A DNA stretch of 6,912 nt, from the NCBI GenBank assembly GCA_019120475.1, contig DWVA01000016.1:1-6912 (forward strand), written 5' to 3'. Positions 1 through 6,310 of the stretch are shown piece by piece. How positions within the stretch are numbered: position 1 is the stretch's first letter; each line of letters begins with the position of its first letter. This DNA comes from Candidatus Blautia intestinipullorum (GTDB lineage: Bacteria; Bacillota; Clostridia; Lachnospirales; Lachnospiraceae). The position numbers and the translations under genes were made by a program. Below the pieces are notes generated by a model, which searched no databases, was not told where the DNA came from, and worked only from the letters and a program-made list of their open reading frames with translations.

Positions 1-10
1 GTTTTGACTC

Positions 11-40
11 TTACCTAAAAACAAGACAATCATATATAAT
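11..40 (+). promoter_or_regulatory. Candidate promoter of the integrase gene
   Basis: A perfect -10 hexamer TATAAT lies at 35-40, 32 bases before the integrase start codon. The best -35 at normal distance is TTACCT at 11-16 (18-base spacer), which matches the consensus at only three of six positions. A better -35-like TTGACT at 4-9 is 25 bases away, too far for a standard sigma-A promoter. The call rests mainly on the -10 hexamer and its AT-rich setting. Confidence 0.35.
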
Positions 41-72
41 CACAAAAAATAATTCAAGAAGGAGCGATAAAT

Positions 73-1314
73 ATGTTAGTGAAATGTCCAGAATGCGAAT
101 TACAAGTAAGCGATAAAGCGTTATCCTGCCCTCATTGCGGATATCCCATGCCGTCCGTAGGCACGCGTTCAAAGCGCCCTAGAAGGCCAAACAAGAGACG
201 ACGTCTTCCTAATGGTTTTGGTCAGATAAGTGAAATAAAAAACAAAAGGCTTAGAAAACCTTATCGCGTAATGGTTCCCGTAGGAAAGACTCAAACTGGA
301 AAATGTCTTAGCAAACCTCTGAAGCCTCAATCCTATTTTTCTACATATAACGAAGCCTATGAAGCTCTCGTGGAGTATCATAAGAATCCATATGATCTGG
401 ATGACGCGATGACTGTTAAAGAGTTGTATGAAAAATGGTCGGAGGAGTATTTTAAGACTCTGAAATCAGTATCAAGCGAGCGAACAATCACTTCGGCTTG
501 GGCGTACTGCGGATCCATATATAATATGAGAGCCCGCGACGTTCGGGCAAGACATTTAAAAGGATGCATGGAAGAAGGCACAGCGATTATAAAAGGCGAA
601 ACCCGTCATCCCTCCGCCGGAACCAAGTCCCGGATGAAATCGCTTTTTAACCTGATGTTTGATTATGCTCTGGAATATGAGATCGTTGAGAAAAACTACG
701 CCCGGACTTTCAACATCTCCCAGGATGTCATTAACGAAAAAGAACAGGCCAGACGGGGACATCTGACATTCTCAGACGAAGAAATAAATACGTTATGGGA
801 AAATATCAATAAAGTACAGTATACAGATGTGATCCTGATCCAATGCTATTCCGGATGGAGACCACAGGAATTGGGATTAATTCGTCTCGAAGATGTAGAC
901 CTCGAAAACTGGGTATTCTCCGGAGGATTAAAAACAGAAGCCGGACGTAACCGGAAGGTACCCATCCATACAAAAATAAGAGGGCTTGTTCAGAAAAGAT
1001 ATGATGAAGCTCAAAAAATCGGAAGCAAATATCTGATCAACTGCACAGACACTCATACTCACCGGAGCAGTCATATGTTTACTTACGATAAATATAGGGC
1101 GAGGTTTGATAAAATAAAAAAGGCCCTGGAATTAAATCCGGAGCATCGTTGTCATGACGGCCGTATGCACTTTATCACACAGGCAAAGAAATATGACGTT
1201 GATGAGTATGCCATCAAATATATGGTCGGTCATGCAATCACCGATCTGACTGAACGTGTGTACACAAAACGAGAATTTGACTGGCTGAAAGATGAGATTG
1301 AAAAGATACAATAA
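73..1314 (+). CDS. Tyrosine recombinase (phage/ICE-type integrase) with N-terminal zinc ribbon
   Basis: This is a 413-residue site-specific recombinase that would cut and rejoin DNA at attachment sites through a 3'-phosphotyrosine intermediate. Residues 1-26 form a zinc ribbon (C5-x2-C8, C19-x2-C22), followed by a very basic linker (about 32-45). Residues about 46-105 resemble an arm-site DNA-binding domain, about 112-215 the SAM-like core-binding domain, and about 230-410 the catalytic domain. The catalytic set looks complete: R263 in GWRPQEL, K287 in the beta-hairpin, H361-x2-R364, H387 in VGH, and nucleophile Y397 ten residues later. A GGAG ribosome site at 61-64 supports the start. No excisionase or other mobile-element gene is visible; the 3' side opens onto host-type genes, so the rest of the element probably lies to the left. 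The family is clear, but phage versus conjugative element cannot be decided here. Confidence 0.93.
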   Translation: MLVKCPECELQVSDKALSCPHCGYPMPSVGTRSKRPRRPNKRRRLPNGFGQISEIKNKRLRKPYRVMVPVGKTQTGKCLSKPLKPQSYFSTYNEAYEALVEYHKNPYDLDDAMTVKELYEKWSEEYFKTLKSVSSERTITSAWAYCGSIYNMRARDVRARHLKGCMEEGTAIIKGETRHPSAGTKSRMKSLFNLMFDYALEYEIVEKNYARTFNISQDVINEKEQARRGHLTFSDEEINTLWENINKVQYTDVILIQCYSGWRPQELGLIRLEDVDLENWVFSGGLKTEAGRNRKVPIHTKIRGLVQKRYDEAQKIGSKYLINCTDTHTHRSSHMFTYDKYRARFDKIKKALELNPEHRCHDGRMHFITQAKKYDVDEYAIKYMVGHAITDLTERVYTKREFDWLKDEIEKIQ

Positions 1315-1323
1315 GATATCATA

Positions 1324-1359
1324 GGTGTAGGAGTGTGGTGTAGGAGTAATGTAGGAGTA
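1324..1359 (+). repeat. Three tandemly spaced TGTAGGAGT copies after the integrase
   Basis: The nonamer TGTAGGAGT occurs at 1326-1334, 1339-1347 and 1350-1358. The first two copies share the longer GGTGTAGGAGT (1324-1334 and 1337-1347), and the last two share TGTAGGAGTA. Start-to-start distances are 13 and 11 bases, close to one helical turn, so the copies would lie roughly on one face of the DNA. The array begins ten bases after the integrase stop codon. Short direct repeats next to an integrase gene often serve as arm-type binding sites for the integrase or its directionality factor. That role is inferred; the repeats themselves are directly visible. Confidence 0.7.
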
Positions 1360-1425
1360 GCCTGTTTTACCCCTATTTTGACTACTTTGCACCATACCCC
1401 GAAACCCTTGATGTTTTAATCGGAT

Positions 1426-1480
1426 GTTCCCGGCACTAACCTTGAACGGCCTGCTGCCGTTCTCGCCAAGTGCCGGGAAC
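1426..1480. repeat. Nested perfect inverted repeat (stem-loop within a stem-loop)
   Basis: GTTCCCGGCACT at 1426-1437 is the exact reverse complement of 1469-1480, giving a 12-bp GC-rich outer stem. Inside it, GAACGGC (1444-1450) pairs perfectly with GCCGTTC (1456-1462) around the 5-base loop CTGCT. Six unpaired bases lie on each side between the stems (1438-1443 and 1463-1468), forming a symmetric interior loop. There is no T-run after it on either strand, so it is not a normal intrinsic terminator. GCACTAA recurs at 1433-1439 and 1487-1493, and an imperfect direct repeat (GACTTCGC at 1499-1506, GTCTTCGC at 1517-1524) follows. It could be a dispersed intergenic repeat, an RNA 3'-end structure of the minus-strand operon, or part of an attachment region. 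Confidence 0.75.
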
Positions 1481-1538
1481 GATCTCGCACTAAACTCAGA
1501 CTTCGCCTAAAGGCTCGTCTTCGCTAAGTTGCTTTCGA

Positions 1539-2549
1539 TCAGAATTTGCCAGCTTTTGCAGCTTCCTCAACACTAACTGCAACAGCTACAGTCATACCAA
1601 CCATGGGGTTGTTTCCTGCGCCGATCAGACCCATCATTTCTACGTGAGCCGGAACGGAGGAGGAGCCTGCAAACTGAGCGTCGGAGTGCATACGTCCAAG
1701 TGTATCGGTCATACCGTAGGAAGCAGGACCTGCTGCCATGTTGTCCGGATGAAGGGTACGTCCTGTACCGCCGCCGGATGCAACAGAGAAGTATTTCTTT
1801 CCTTTTTCGTTGCATTCTTTCTTATAAGTACCTGCAACCGGATGCTGGAAACGTGTGGGGTTGGTGGAGTTACCGGTGATGGAAACGTCAACGCCTTCTT
1901 TCCACATGATGGCAACGCCTTCCTGCACGCTGTTTGCACCGTAGCAGTTTACTTTCGCGCGAAGTCCCTCGGAATAGGATTTGCGGAATACTTCTTTAAC
2001 TTCGTTTGTGTATGGATCATACTCTGTCTCTACATATGTAAAGCCGTTGATACGGGAAATGATCTGAGCTGCGTCTTTTCCAAGACCGTTCAGGATAACG
2101 CGAAGCGGTTTCTGACGAACTTTGTTGGCTTTCTCAGCGATACCGATAGCGCCCTCTGCTGCTGCGAAGGACTCATGGCCAGCCAGGAAGCAGAAGCATT
2201 CTGTCTCTTCTTCCAGAAGCATTTTGCCCAGATTTCCGTGGCCAAGACCTACTTTACGTGTATCAGCAACAGATCCCGGGATACAGAATGCCTGAAGGCC
2301 TTCTCCGATTGCCGCCGCTGCGTCTGCTGCTCTTCTGCAGCCTTTCTTGATCGCGATAGCCGCGCCTGTGATATATGCCCAGCATGCGTTCTCGAAGCAG
2401 ATCGGCTGAATGCCTTTGATCTGATCGTATACGTTCAGGCCGGCGTCTTTGGTGATTTTCTCAGCTTCTTCCAGAGAAGCGATTCCGTAGCTGTTTAAAA
2501 CAGAATTGATCTTGTCAATTCGTCTCTCATATGATTCAAATAAAGCCAT
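1539..2549 (-). CDS. GGGtGRT-family protein (function unknown)
   Basis: This 336-residue soluble protein belongs to the family named after the motif GGGTGRT, seen here at residues 259-265. Its biochemical role is, to my knowledge, not established. No signal peptide or membrane segment is visible. Other Gly-rich stretches occur around 101-108 (GLGHGNLG) and 308-319, and eight cysteines are present (C51, C56, C71, C89, C118, C120, C202, C246), so metal or Fe-S binding is possible but unproven. The gene is the second of an operon, 43 bases after a NifU-like scaffold gene, which suggests a client or partner in Fe-S metabolism. A strong AGGAGG at 2558-2563, eight bases from the ATG, fixes the start. 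The Gly-rich motif could alternatively bind a nucleotide or flavin. Confidence 0.88.
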   Translation of the reverse strand: MALFESYERRIDKINSVLNSYGIASLEEAEKITKDAGLNVYDQIKGIQPICFENACWAYITGAAIAIKKGCRRAADAAAAIGEGLQAFCIPGSVADTRKVGLGHGNLGKMLLEEETECFCFLAGHESFAAAEGAIGIAEKANKVRQKPLRVILNGLGKDAAQIISRINGFTYVETEYDPYTNEVKEVFRKSYSEGLRAKVNCYGANSVQEGVAIMWKEGVDVSITGNSTNPTRFQHPVAGTYKKECNEKGKKYFSVASGGGTGRTLHPDNMAAGPASYGMTDTLGRMHSDAQFAGSSSVPAHVEMMGLIGAGNNPMVGMTVAVAVSVEEAAKAGKF

Positions 2550-2592
2550 TTACTTATCCTCCTGATTTATCATCTAATAATATCTAAAACGA

Positions 2593-3285
2593 TTACTCTT
2601 TTCTTGGGTCGATGATCTTCACTGCATCGTCAACACGTCCGTACTGACCTTTTGCTTTTTCCCATGCGGTGTTGGGATCGTCGCCTTTTTTGATGAAATC
2701 AGTCATTTTGCCAAGGCTTACGAACTGATAACCGATGATTTCATTATCCTCATCCAGTGCAATACCGGTTACATAGCCTTCTGCCATTTCCAGATAACGA
2801 GGTCCTTTTTTCAGAGTTCCGTACATTGTACCAACCTGAGAGCGAAGTCCCTTTCCAAGGTCCTCAAGACCAGCGCCTACCGGAAGTCCGTCCTCGGAGA
2901 ACGCGGACTGGGAACGTCCGTAAACGATCTGCAGGAACAGTTCTCTCATAGCTGTATTAATCGCATCACAAACCAAGTCTGTGTTCAATGCTTCCATAAC
3001 AGTAAGGCCAGGAAGGATCTCGGAAGCCATAGCTGCGGAATGAGTCATACCGGAACATCCGATGGTCTCTACCAGAGCTTCCTGGATGATACCCTCTTTA
3101 ACATTCAGAGTCAGCTTGCAGGCGCCCTGCTGCGGTGCGCACCAGCCGACACCGTGTGTCAGACCGGAAATATCCTTAACTTCTTTTGCCTGTACCCATT
3201 TCGCTTCTTCCGGGATTGGAGCAGCGCCATGATGAACGCCCTGTGCCACTGGACACATTTCTTCTACTTCGCGTGAATAAATCAT
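2593..3285 (-). CDS. NifU/IscU-like iron-sulfur cluster assembly scaffold protein
   Basis: This 230-residue cytoplasmic protein has a NifU N-terminal (IscU-type) domain in its first half, the family on which Fe-S clusters are built before transfer to target proteins. Candidate ligand cysteines are C49 and C56 (segment GWCAPQQGAC), C77 (GCSGMTHSAAMASE, the counterpart of the IscU GCG segment) and C106 (LVCDAIN); C11 is an extra cysteine. It is longer than IscU (about 130 residues), with an extra C-terminal part (about 125-230) that I cannot assign and which lacks cysteines. The 5' end is supported by GAAAGGAG at 3293-3300, seven bases from the ATG. It is the first gene of an operon with the downstream GGGtGRT gene. 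No cysteine desulfurase is nearby, so this may be a specialised scaffold serving its neighbour. Confidence 0.9.
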   Translation of the reverse strand: MIYSREVEEMCPVAQGVHHGAAPIPEEAKWVQAKEVKDISGLTHGVGWCAPQQGACKLTLNVKEGIIQEALVETIGCSGMTHSAAMASEILPGLTVMEALNTDLVCDAINTAMRELFLQIVYGRSQSAFSEDGLPVGAGLEDLGKGLRSQVGTMYGTLKKGPRYLEMAEGYVTGIALDEDNEIIGYQFVSLGKMTDFIKKGDDPNTAWEKAKGQYGRVDDAVKIIDPRKE

Positions 3286-3320
3286 TGTAAAACTCCTTTC
3301 AAGTATAGATTTACTATAAT

Positions 3321-3344
3321 GTTGTTAAAGAAAATCCTAACAAC
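3321..3344. promoter_or_regulatory. Inverted repeat GTTGTTA-N10-TAACAAC, candidate operator
   Basis: Perfect 7-base half-sites lie at 3321-3327 and 3338-3344 in the leader of the NifU-like operon. The halves contain TTGTTA/TAACAA, as in the NADH-sensing repressor Rex (family consensus TTGTTAA-N4-TTAACAA). Here, however, the distance between them is four bases longer than in that consensus. It may be an operator for a Rex-like or other dimeric regulator, or a small RNA hairpin in the leader. The repeat is certain; the role is a guess. Confidence 0.4.
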
Positions 3345-3346
3345 CT

Positions 3347-3358
3347 GAGAATATTCTC
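3347..3358. promoter_or_regulatory. 12-bp palindrome GAGAATATTCTC over the NifU-operon promoter
   Basis: This is a perfect dyad with no spacer. It touches the last base of the proposed -10 hexamer (3358-3363) and covers the expected transcription start on the minus strand, a position where a bound repressor would block initiation. I do not recognise a specific regulator for it. Confidence 0.35.
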
Positions 3359-3386
3359 TCATAAAACCTGCCAATAGTCCAGTCAA
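3358..3386 (-). promoter_or_regulatory. Candidate promoter of the NifU-like/GGGtGRT operon
   Basis: Read on the minus strand, TTGACT (3386-3381, five of six consensus) is followed after exactly 17 bases by TATGAG (3363-3358, four of six). Transcription would start near 3351, leaving a leader of about 65 bases that includes the TTGTTA-type inverted repeat. A second possible -10, TATAGT (3318-3313), pairs with TTGTTA (3343-3338) at a long 19-base spacing and could be an alternative start. Confidence 0.45.
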
Positions 3387-3393
3387 ATTTTGT

Positions 3394-3423
3394 AAAAAAA
3401 TCAAGTCTTTTCTCGTCAGACCT
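3394..3423 (-). terminator. Weak intrinsic terminator at the end of the ATP-grasp gene
   Basis: On the minus strand, AGGTCT (3423-3418) can pair with AGACTT (3408-3403) as a 6-bp stem including one G-T wobble and a 9-base loop. Two bases later comes a run of seven T (3400-3394). The stem overlaps the stop codon of the ATP-grasp gene. It is short and low in GC, so read-through into the downstream NifU-like operon is possible. Confidence 0.4.
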
Positions 3424-4612
3424 CACATTTCAGAATATCCTGATAAAATTCGTCCATTTCTTTCCTGGTACGGAAAACGCCGATATAGATCTGATTTCCC
3501 ATTGCGGAAGCCAGAACCTCCGGAAGTCTGTCTGTCATTTTGATCTGTTCCTTGTATTTTGCCATAATGTCTTCATGGCTCATCACAAACCGCTTTCCGT
3601 CCCTTCTGCCTGCGAAAGCGCAGTATTTCCGCTCTCCGGGCTTCAGTTCTGTTTTGTCAAAAGCCACCATATCCGCCCAGATCTTATATACGTCCGTAGT
3701 TCCGGCAAAATCCATCATGTCGGGAGAAAAACCGCCGCTGGGCCGCATATTGACCTCCAGCCCCACCAGATCTCCTTTTCTTCCCAGTCCTTCCTGATCT
3801 TTCAGAAGGCGGAAAAACTCAAAGTGGACAAAACGGCTTCTGACCCCGAAGCTTTTTGCCGCCGCCCGCCCTGCCTGCCGCGTGTCGCTGGGAAGATTTT
3901 TCAGGATATAAAATACGGCGTTGTCCTCATTATTCACAATATCCATAATGGAAACAGGGGAAACGTTTCCCGTTTCAAACAGGGGATTTCCATGAGAGTC
4001 GATCACCGCATCATAGGAATTCACTTCCGCATAAACGTATTCTTCCATAATGTACGAAATCGCCGGGTCTTTTGTCCGGAAAAATTCCCGAACCTGCTCT
4101 TCATTTTCCAGGCGGTATGTATGGCTGGCTCCCACGCCGTTATCCGGCTTTACCACTACCGGGTATCCTGTCTGAGAAATAAACTCCAGGCATTCCTCCA
4201 GCGTGTCCGCAAGATGGTATCTTGCCGTGGGGATTCCCGCCCGGTCGTAATATTCTTTCATTTTTGATTTATACTTTACTCTCGGAATATCTTCCTCCTG
4301 AAAGCCGCTGGTTATGTGAAAAGCGGTTCGAAGCCGGGCGTCCCGCTCCAGCCAGTATTCGTTATTGGATTCCAGCCAGTCGATCTTTCCGTGTTTGAAG
4401 ATCAGAAAAGCCACCGCCCGGTAGACTTCATCGTCATTTTCCAGGTTGCTGACTTTATAATATTCACAGAGACTGTCTTTCAGATCTTTGCTCAGTTCCT
4501 CATAAGGCTGATCTCCGATTCCCAGAACATTCAGGCCGTTCTTTTTCAGTTCCCTGCAGAACAGCCAGTAATTCGCGGGAAAATTCGGAGAAATAAACAC
4601 AAAATTTTTCAT
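3416..4612 (-). CDS. ATP-grasp domain protein (carboxylate-amine ligase-like)
   Basis: This 398-residue cytoplasmic enzyme would use ATP to activate a carboxylate as an acyl-phosphate and join it to an amine, thiol or other nucleophile. Residues 1 to about 100 form a Rossmann-like pre-ATP-grasp domain. The ATP-grasp fold spans about 112-310: K117/K119 region, the nucleotide-binding strand and Gly-rich loop VVVKPDNGVGAS (152-163), adenine-contacting IMEEYV (188-193), and Mg2+/ATP residues E265 (HFEFF) and E286-x-N288-x-R290 (GLEVNMRPSGG). It resembles carbamoyl-phosphate-synthase-like or amino-acid ligases but lacks the remainder of a CPSase. About 90 C-terminal residues are unassigned. It is the last gene of a three-gene operon, 50 bases after an esterase gene. 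AAGGGA at 4621-4626, eight bases upstream, supports the start. The substrate is unknown. Confidence 0.85.
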   Translation of the reverse strand: MKNFVFISPNFPANYWLFCRELKKNGLNVLGIGDQPYEELSKDLKDSLCEYYKVSNLENDDEVYRAVAFLIFKHGKIDWLESNNEYWLERDARLRTAFHITSGFQEEDIPRVKYKSKMKEYYDRAGIPTARYHLADTLEECLEFISQTGYPVVVKPDNGVGASHTYRLENEEQVREFFRTKDPAISYIMEEYVYAEVNSYDAVIDSHGNPLFETGNVSPVSIMDIVNNEDNAVFYILKNLPSDTRQAGRAAAKSFGVRSRFVHFEFFRLLKDQEGLGRKGDLVGLEVNMRPSGGFSPDMMDFAGTTDVYKIWADMVAFDKTELKPGERKYCAFAGRRDGKRFVMSHEDIMAKYKEQIKMTDRLPEVLASAMGNQIYIGVFRTRKEMDEFYQDILKCEV

Positions 4613-4662
4613 GATCCCCTTCCCTTTTCTCTTGTTTCCTCACCGTACATTTTCCTCCATAC

Positions 4663-5421
4663 TCAGGAATTATCCAGCAGATAAGGAAGAAAATATTCTG
4701 TCTGTTTAAACCACCAGTACCAGTCGTGGGAACAATCGTATCCCCAATAATCCACCCATGCCTGGATGCCTTTGTCCTTAAGGATTCCTTCAAGCTGCCT
4801 TGTGGAATCGGGAAGCTCCCAGTCTCCCTGTCCCACACAGATCACCGCTTTTTTCAGGTTATAGAGTGCAATATAAGGGTGATTCTTCGGCATTCCGCCT
4901 AAATAGTGAATAGGAGAATTCCGATAGACCGCTTCGTCCATATAAGAACCAAATCCAAATTCCGAGCTGTAGATTCCGCTTAACGCCATAAGTCTGTCGA
5001 AAAGATCCGGCCGCTGGAAATAAAGATTTGCCGCGTGAGAAGCCCCAAGGCTGCATCCGCAGACCATAACTCCCGGGTATCCGGTCCATCCGTTCCGGGT
5101 ATTCGCCGTTTCCCGCATAAACGGAACCATTTCATCAGTAATATATCGGATCCACTGTTCATAGCGGCGAATCCTCCAGGCAGGATCCCCGCCATAATCC
5201 GACCAGGTTTCTCTGTCCACTGTGTCAATGGAAAATACCGTCACCTGACCGGATTCCAGCCAGGGACTCCAGACATCTGTCATGTGGAAATTTTCAAAAT
5301 CAAAAAAACGCCCGTCCTGACAGGGGATGAACAGTACCGGTCTTCCTTTCTGCCCATATATTTTACACTCCATTTCACAGCCCATAGCCGGGCTGTATTG
5401 TTTCATATACTGTATTTCCAT
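4663..5421 (-). CDS. Alpha/beta-hydrolase-fold esterase (putative esterase family), middle gene of operon
   Basis: This is a serine hydrolase of the esterase D/PF00756 type, predicted to cleave an ester or similar bond. With the start used here it has 252 residues. The nucleophile elbow is GCSLG (122-126, Ser124); D200 (GQGDWE) and H232 (CSHDW) are the likely remaining triad members. No signal peptide is visible, so it is probably cytoplasmic. An in-frame ATG seven codons upstream (5440-5442) would give 259 residues, but it lacks a Shine-Dalgarno sequence. The start at 5421 has AGGA at 5432-5435 ten bases away, and its beginning (MEIQYMKQYSP) resembles where members of this family usually start. 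It sits 48 bases after the preceding esterase gene and 50 before the ATP-grasp gene. It is clearly divergent from the neighbouring esterase, so a recent duplication is unlikely. Confidence 0.85.
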   Translation of the reverse strand: MEIQYMKQYSPAMGCEMECKIYGQKGRPVLFIPCQDGRFFDFENFHMTDVWSPWLESGQVTVFSIDTVDRETWSDYGGDPAWRIRRYEQWIRYITDEMVPFMRETANTRNGWTGYPGVMVCGCSLGASHAANLYFQRPDLFDRLMALSGIYSSEFGFGSYMDEAVYRNSPIHYLGGMPKNHPYIALYNLKKAVICVGQGDWELPDSTRQLEGILKDKGIQAWVDYWGYDCSHDWYWWFKQTEYFLPYLLDNS

Positions 5422-5469
5422 CTGTCTCTCTTCCTTTTCCATCTGTCCGGCGGTTTTCAGGCGTTTCCC

Positions 5470-6234
5470 CTATTCTCTGTACAGAAGCGTGCTCATAAAA
5501 AACGGGATCTGCCTCTCCCAGCTTGCCTCACAGTGGGTCCCGCCAGGAATGATGCGTCCTGTCAGGAGAATGTTTTTCTCCAGAAGTACGGCCGCTATCG
5601 TCTCCAGGCTTTTTCTTATTCCCGGGCGCTGGTTCATTTCCTTTGCGCCGTAGTCCAGATAGACCACCGTATCCGGGCGGATGCGCACTCTGCGGATCAT
5701 CTGCTCCAGTTTTACCGGAGCTGTCCAGATTGAGGGGGACAGAGCCGCCGCCCTGCTGAACACGTGATTATACTGTGTGACAGCATAAAGACTCATCAGA
5801 CCTCCCATGGAGCTTCCTCCGATAAAAGTGTTGCTCCGGTCCGGCAGTGTGCGGAATTTCCGGTCGATTTCCGGCTTAAAAGTATGTACCATCCATTCCA
5901 TAGTCAGGTGTCCCATTCCTGTAATACTTCCGCACTGGCTGTCCCGGAAGCTGAAAGGCGCATATTCTTTCAGCCTGCCGTGATCCGGACTGTGATTGCA
6001 CTCCACAGCCGCCACAATGATCTGCGTCTCCGTACGGTCAAGGTACTCCTTCATCCCCCAGCTCTTCCCATAGGTAGCGTCGGAATCAAAAAACACATTA
6101 TGTCCGTCAAACATATACAGGACAGGATAACGAGTCTCCGGATCCGCTTCATAGGAGTCCGGAAGGTAAACATATGCGCTGCGCTCTTCGTTTCCGGTAA
6201 GCTCCGGAATAGTGATCTTCCACTTATGCACCAT
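5470..6234 (-). CDS. Alpha/beta-hydrolase-fold esterase (esterase D/enterochelin-esterase superfamily), first gene of operon
   Basis: This 254-residue serine hydrolase belongs to the PF00756 superfamily, which includes S-formylglutathione hydrolases, feruloyl/acetyl xylan esterases and siderophore esterases. The N-terminal strands include YVYLPDSY (21-28) and the typical YPVLYMFDGHN (36-46). The nucleophile elbow is GGSSMGG (139-145), with Ser142 as nucleophile. D194 (LDYGAKE) and H234 (GGTHCEASW) complete a plausible triad; the GGxHxxxxW ending is typical of the superfamily. No secretion signal is visible, arguing against an extracellular polysaccharide esterase. Ribosome site AAGGAGG at 6243-6249, eight bases from the ATG, fixes the start. 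It leads an operon with a second esterase and an ATP-grasp enzyme, under a strong promoter. The substrate cannot be named. Confidence 0.87.
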   Translation of the reverse strand: MVHKWKITIPELTGNEERSAYVYLPDSYEADPETRYPVLYMFDGHNVFFDSDATYGKSWGMKEYLDRTETQIIVAAVECNHSPDHGRLKEYAPFSFRDSQCGSITGMGHLTMEWMVHTFKPEIDRKFRTLPDRSNTFIGGSSMGGLMSLYAVTQYNHVFSRAAALSPSIWTAPVKLEQMIRRVRIRPDTVVYLDYGAKEMNQRPGIRKSLETIAAVLLEKNILLTGRIIPGGTHCEASWERQIPFFMSTLLYRE

Positions 6235-6258
6235 AGGCTCTCCCTCCTTATTTACTTT

Positions 6259-6287
6259 AATATATCACAGCAAAAGAGTTCTGGCAA
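6259..6287 (-). promoter_or_regulatory. Near-consensus extended -10 promoter of the esterase/ligase operon
   Basis: On the minus strand, TTGCCA (6287-6282) and TATATT (6264-6259) are separated by exactly 17 bases, and TGA immediately precedes the -10, making an extended -10 element. Each hexamer matches the sigma-A consensus at five of six positions. Transcription would start near 6252, giving a very short leader that begins just before the ribosome site at 6243-6249. Confidence 0.7.
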
Positions 6288-6310
6288 TCCCCGGACAGAT
6301 GTGGTAAACT
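6282..6310 (+). promoter_or_regulatory. Candidate promoter of the TraX-family gene
   Basis: An extended -10, TGG then TAAACT (6305-6310), lies 24 bases before the start codon. At 17 bases upstream is TGGCAA (6282-6287), a poor -35 that occupies the same six bases as the -35 of the opposing esterase promoter. The two promoters would therefore compete for polymerase. Confidence 0.35.

Noticed and set aside
1324..1359. Reading the TGTAGGAGT copies as a small CRISPR array
   Set aside because: The repeats are only nine bases with 2-4 base gaps, far too short for CRISPR repeats and spacers, and no cas gene is present.
2..1383. TTTTGACT occurs on both sides of the integrase (2-9 and 1376-1383), suggesting an attachment-core duplicate
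   Set aside because: An 8-base AT-rich match between two stretches of this size is easily due to chance, and an element carrying only the integrase gene is less likely than one extending left of the window.
1426..1480. Reading the nested stem-loop as an intrinsic terminator
   Set aside because: Neither strand has a T-run immediately after the stem, so the standard mechanism is not supported.
1644..2498. A 284-codon open frame on the plus strand opposite the GGGtGRT gene
   Set aside because: It has no convincing ribosome site, its protein is Cys-rich and unlike any family I know, and it lies wholly inside a well-supported gene on the other strand.
3575..4267. A 230-codon plus-strand open frame opposite the ATP-grasp gene
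   Set aside because: It mirrors a gene with intact ATP-grasp motifs; its translation has no recognisable domain, so it is an antisense shadow.
5035..5733. A 232-codon plus-strand frame spanning the junction of the two esterase genes
   Set aside because: It crosses two real minus-strand genes with good catalytic motifs and shows no domain or ribosome site of its own.
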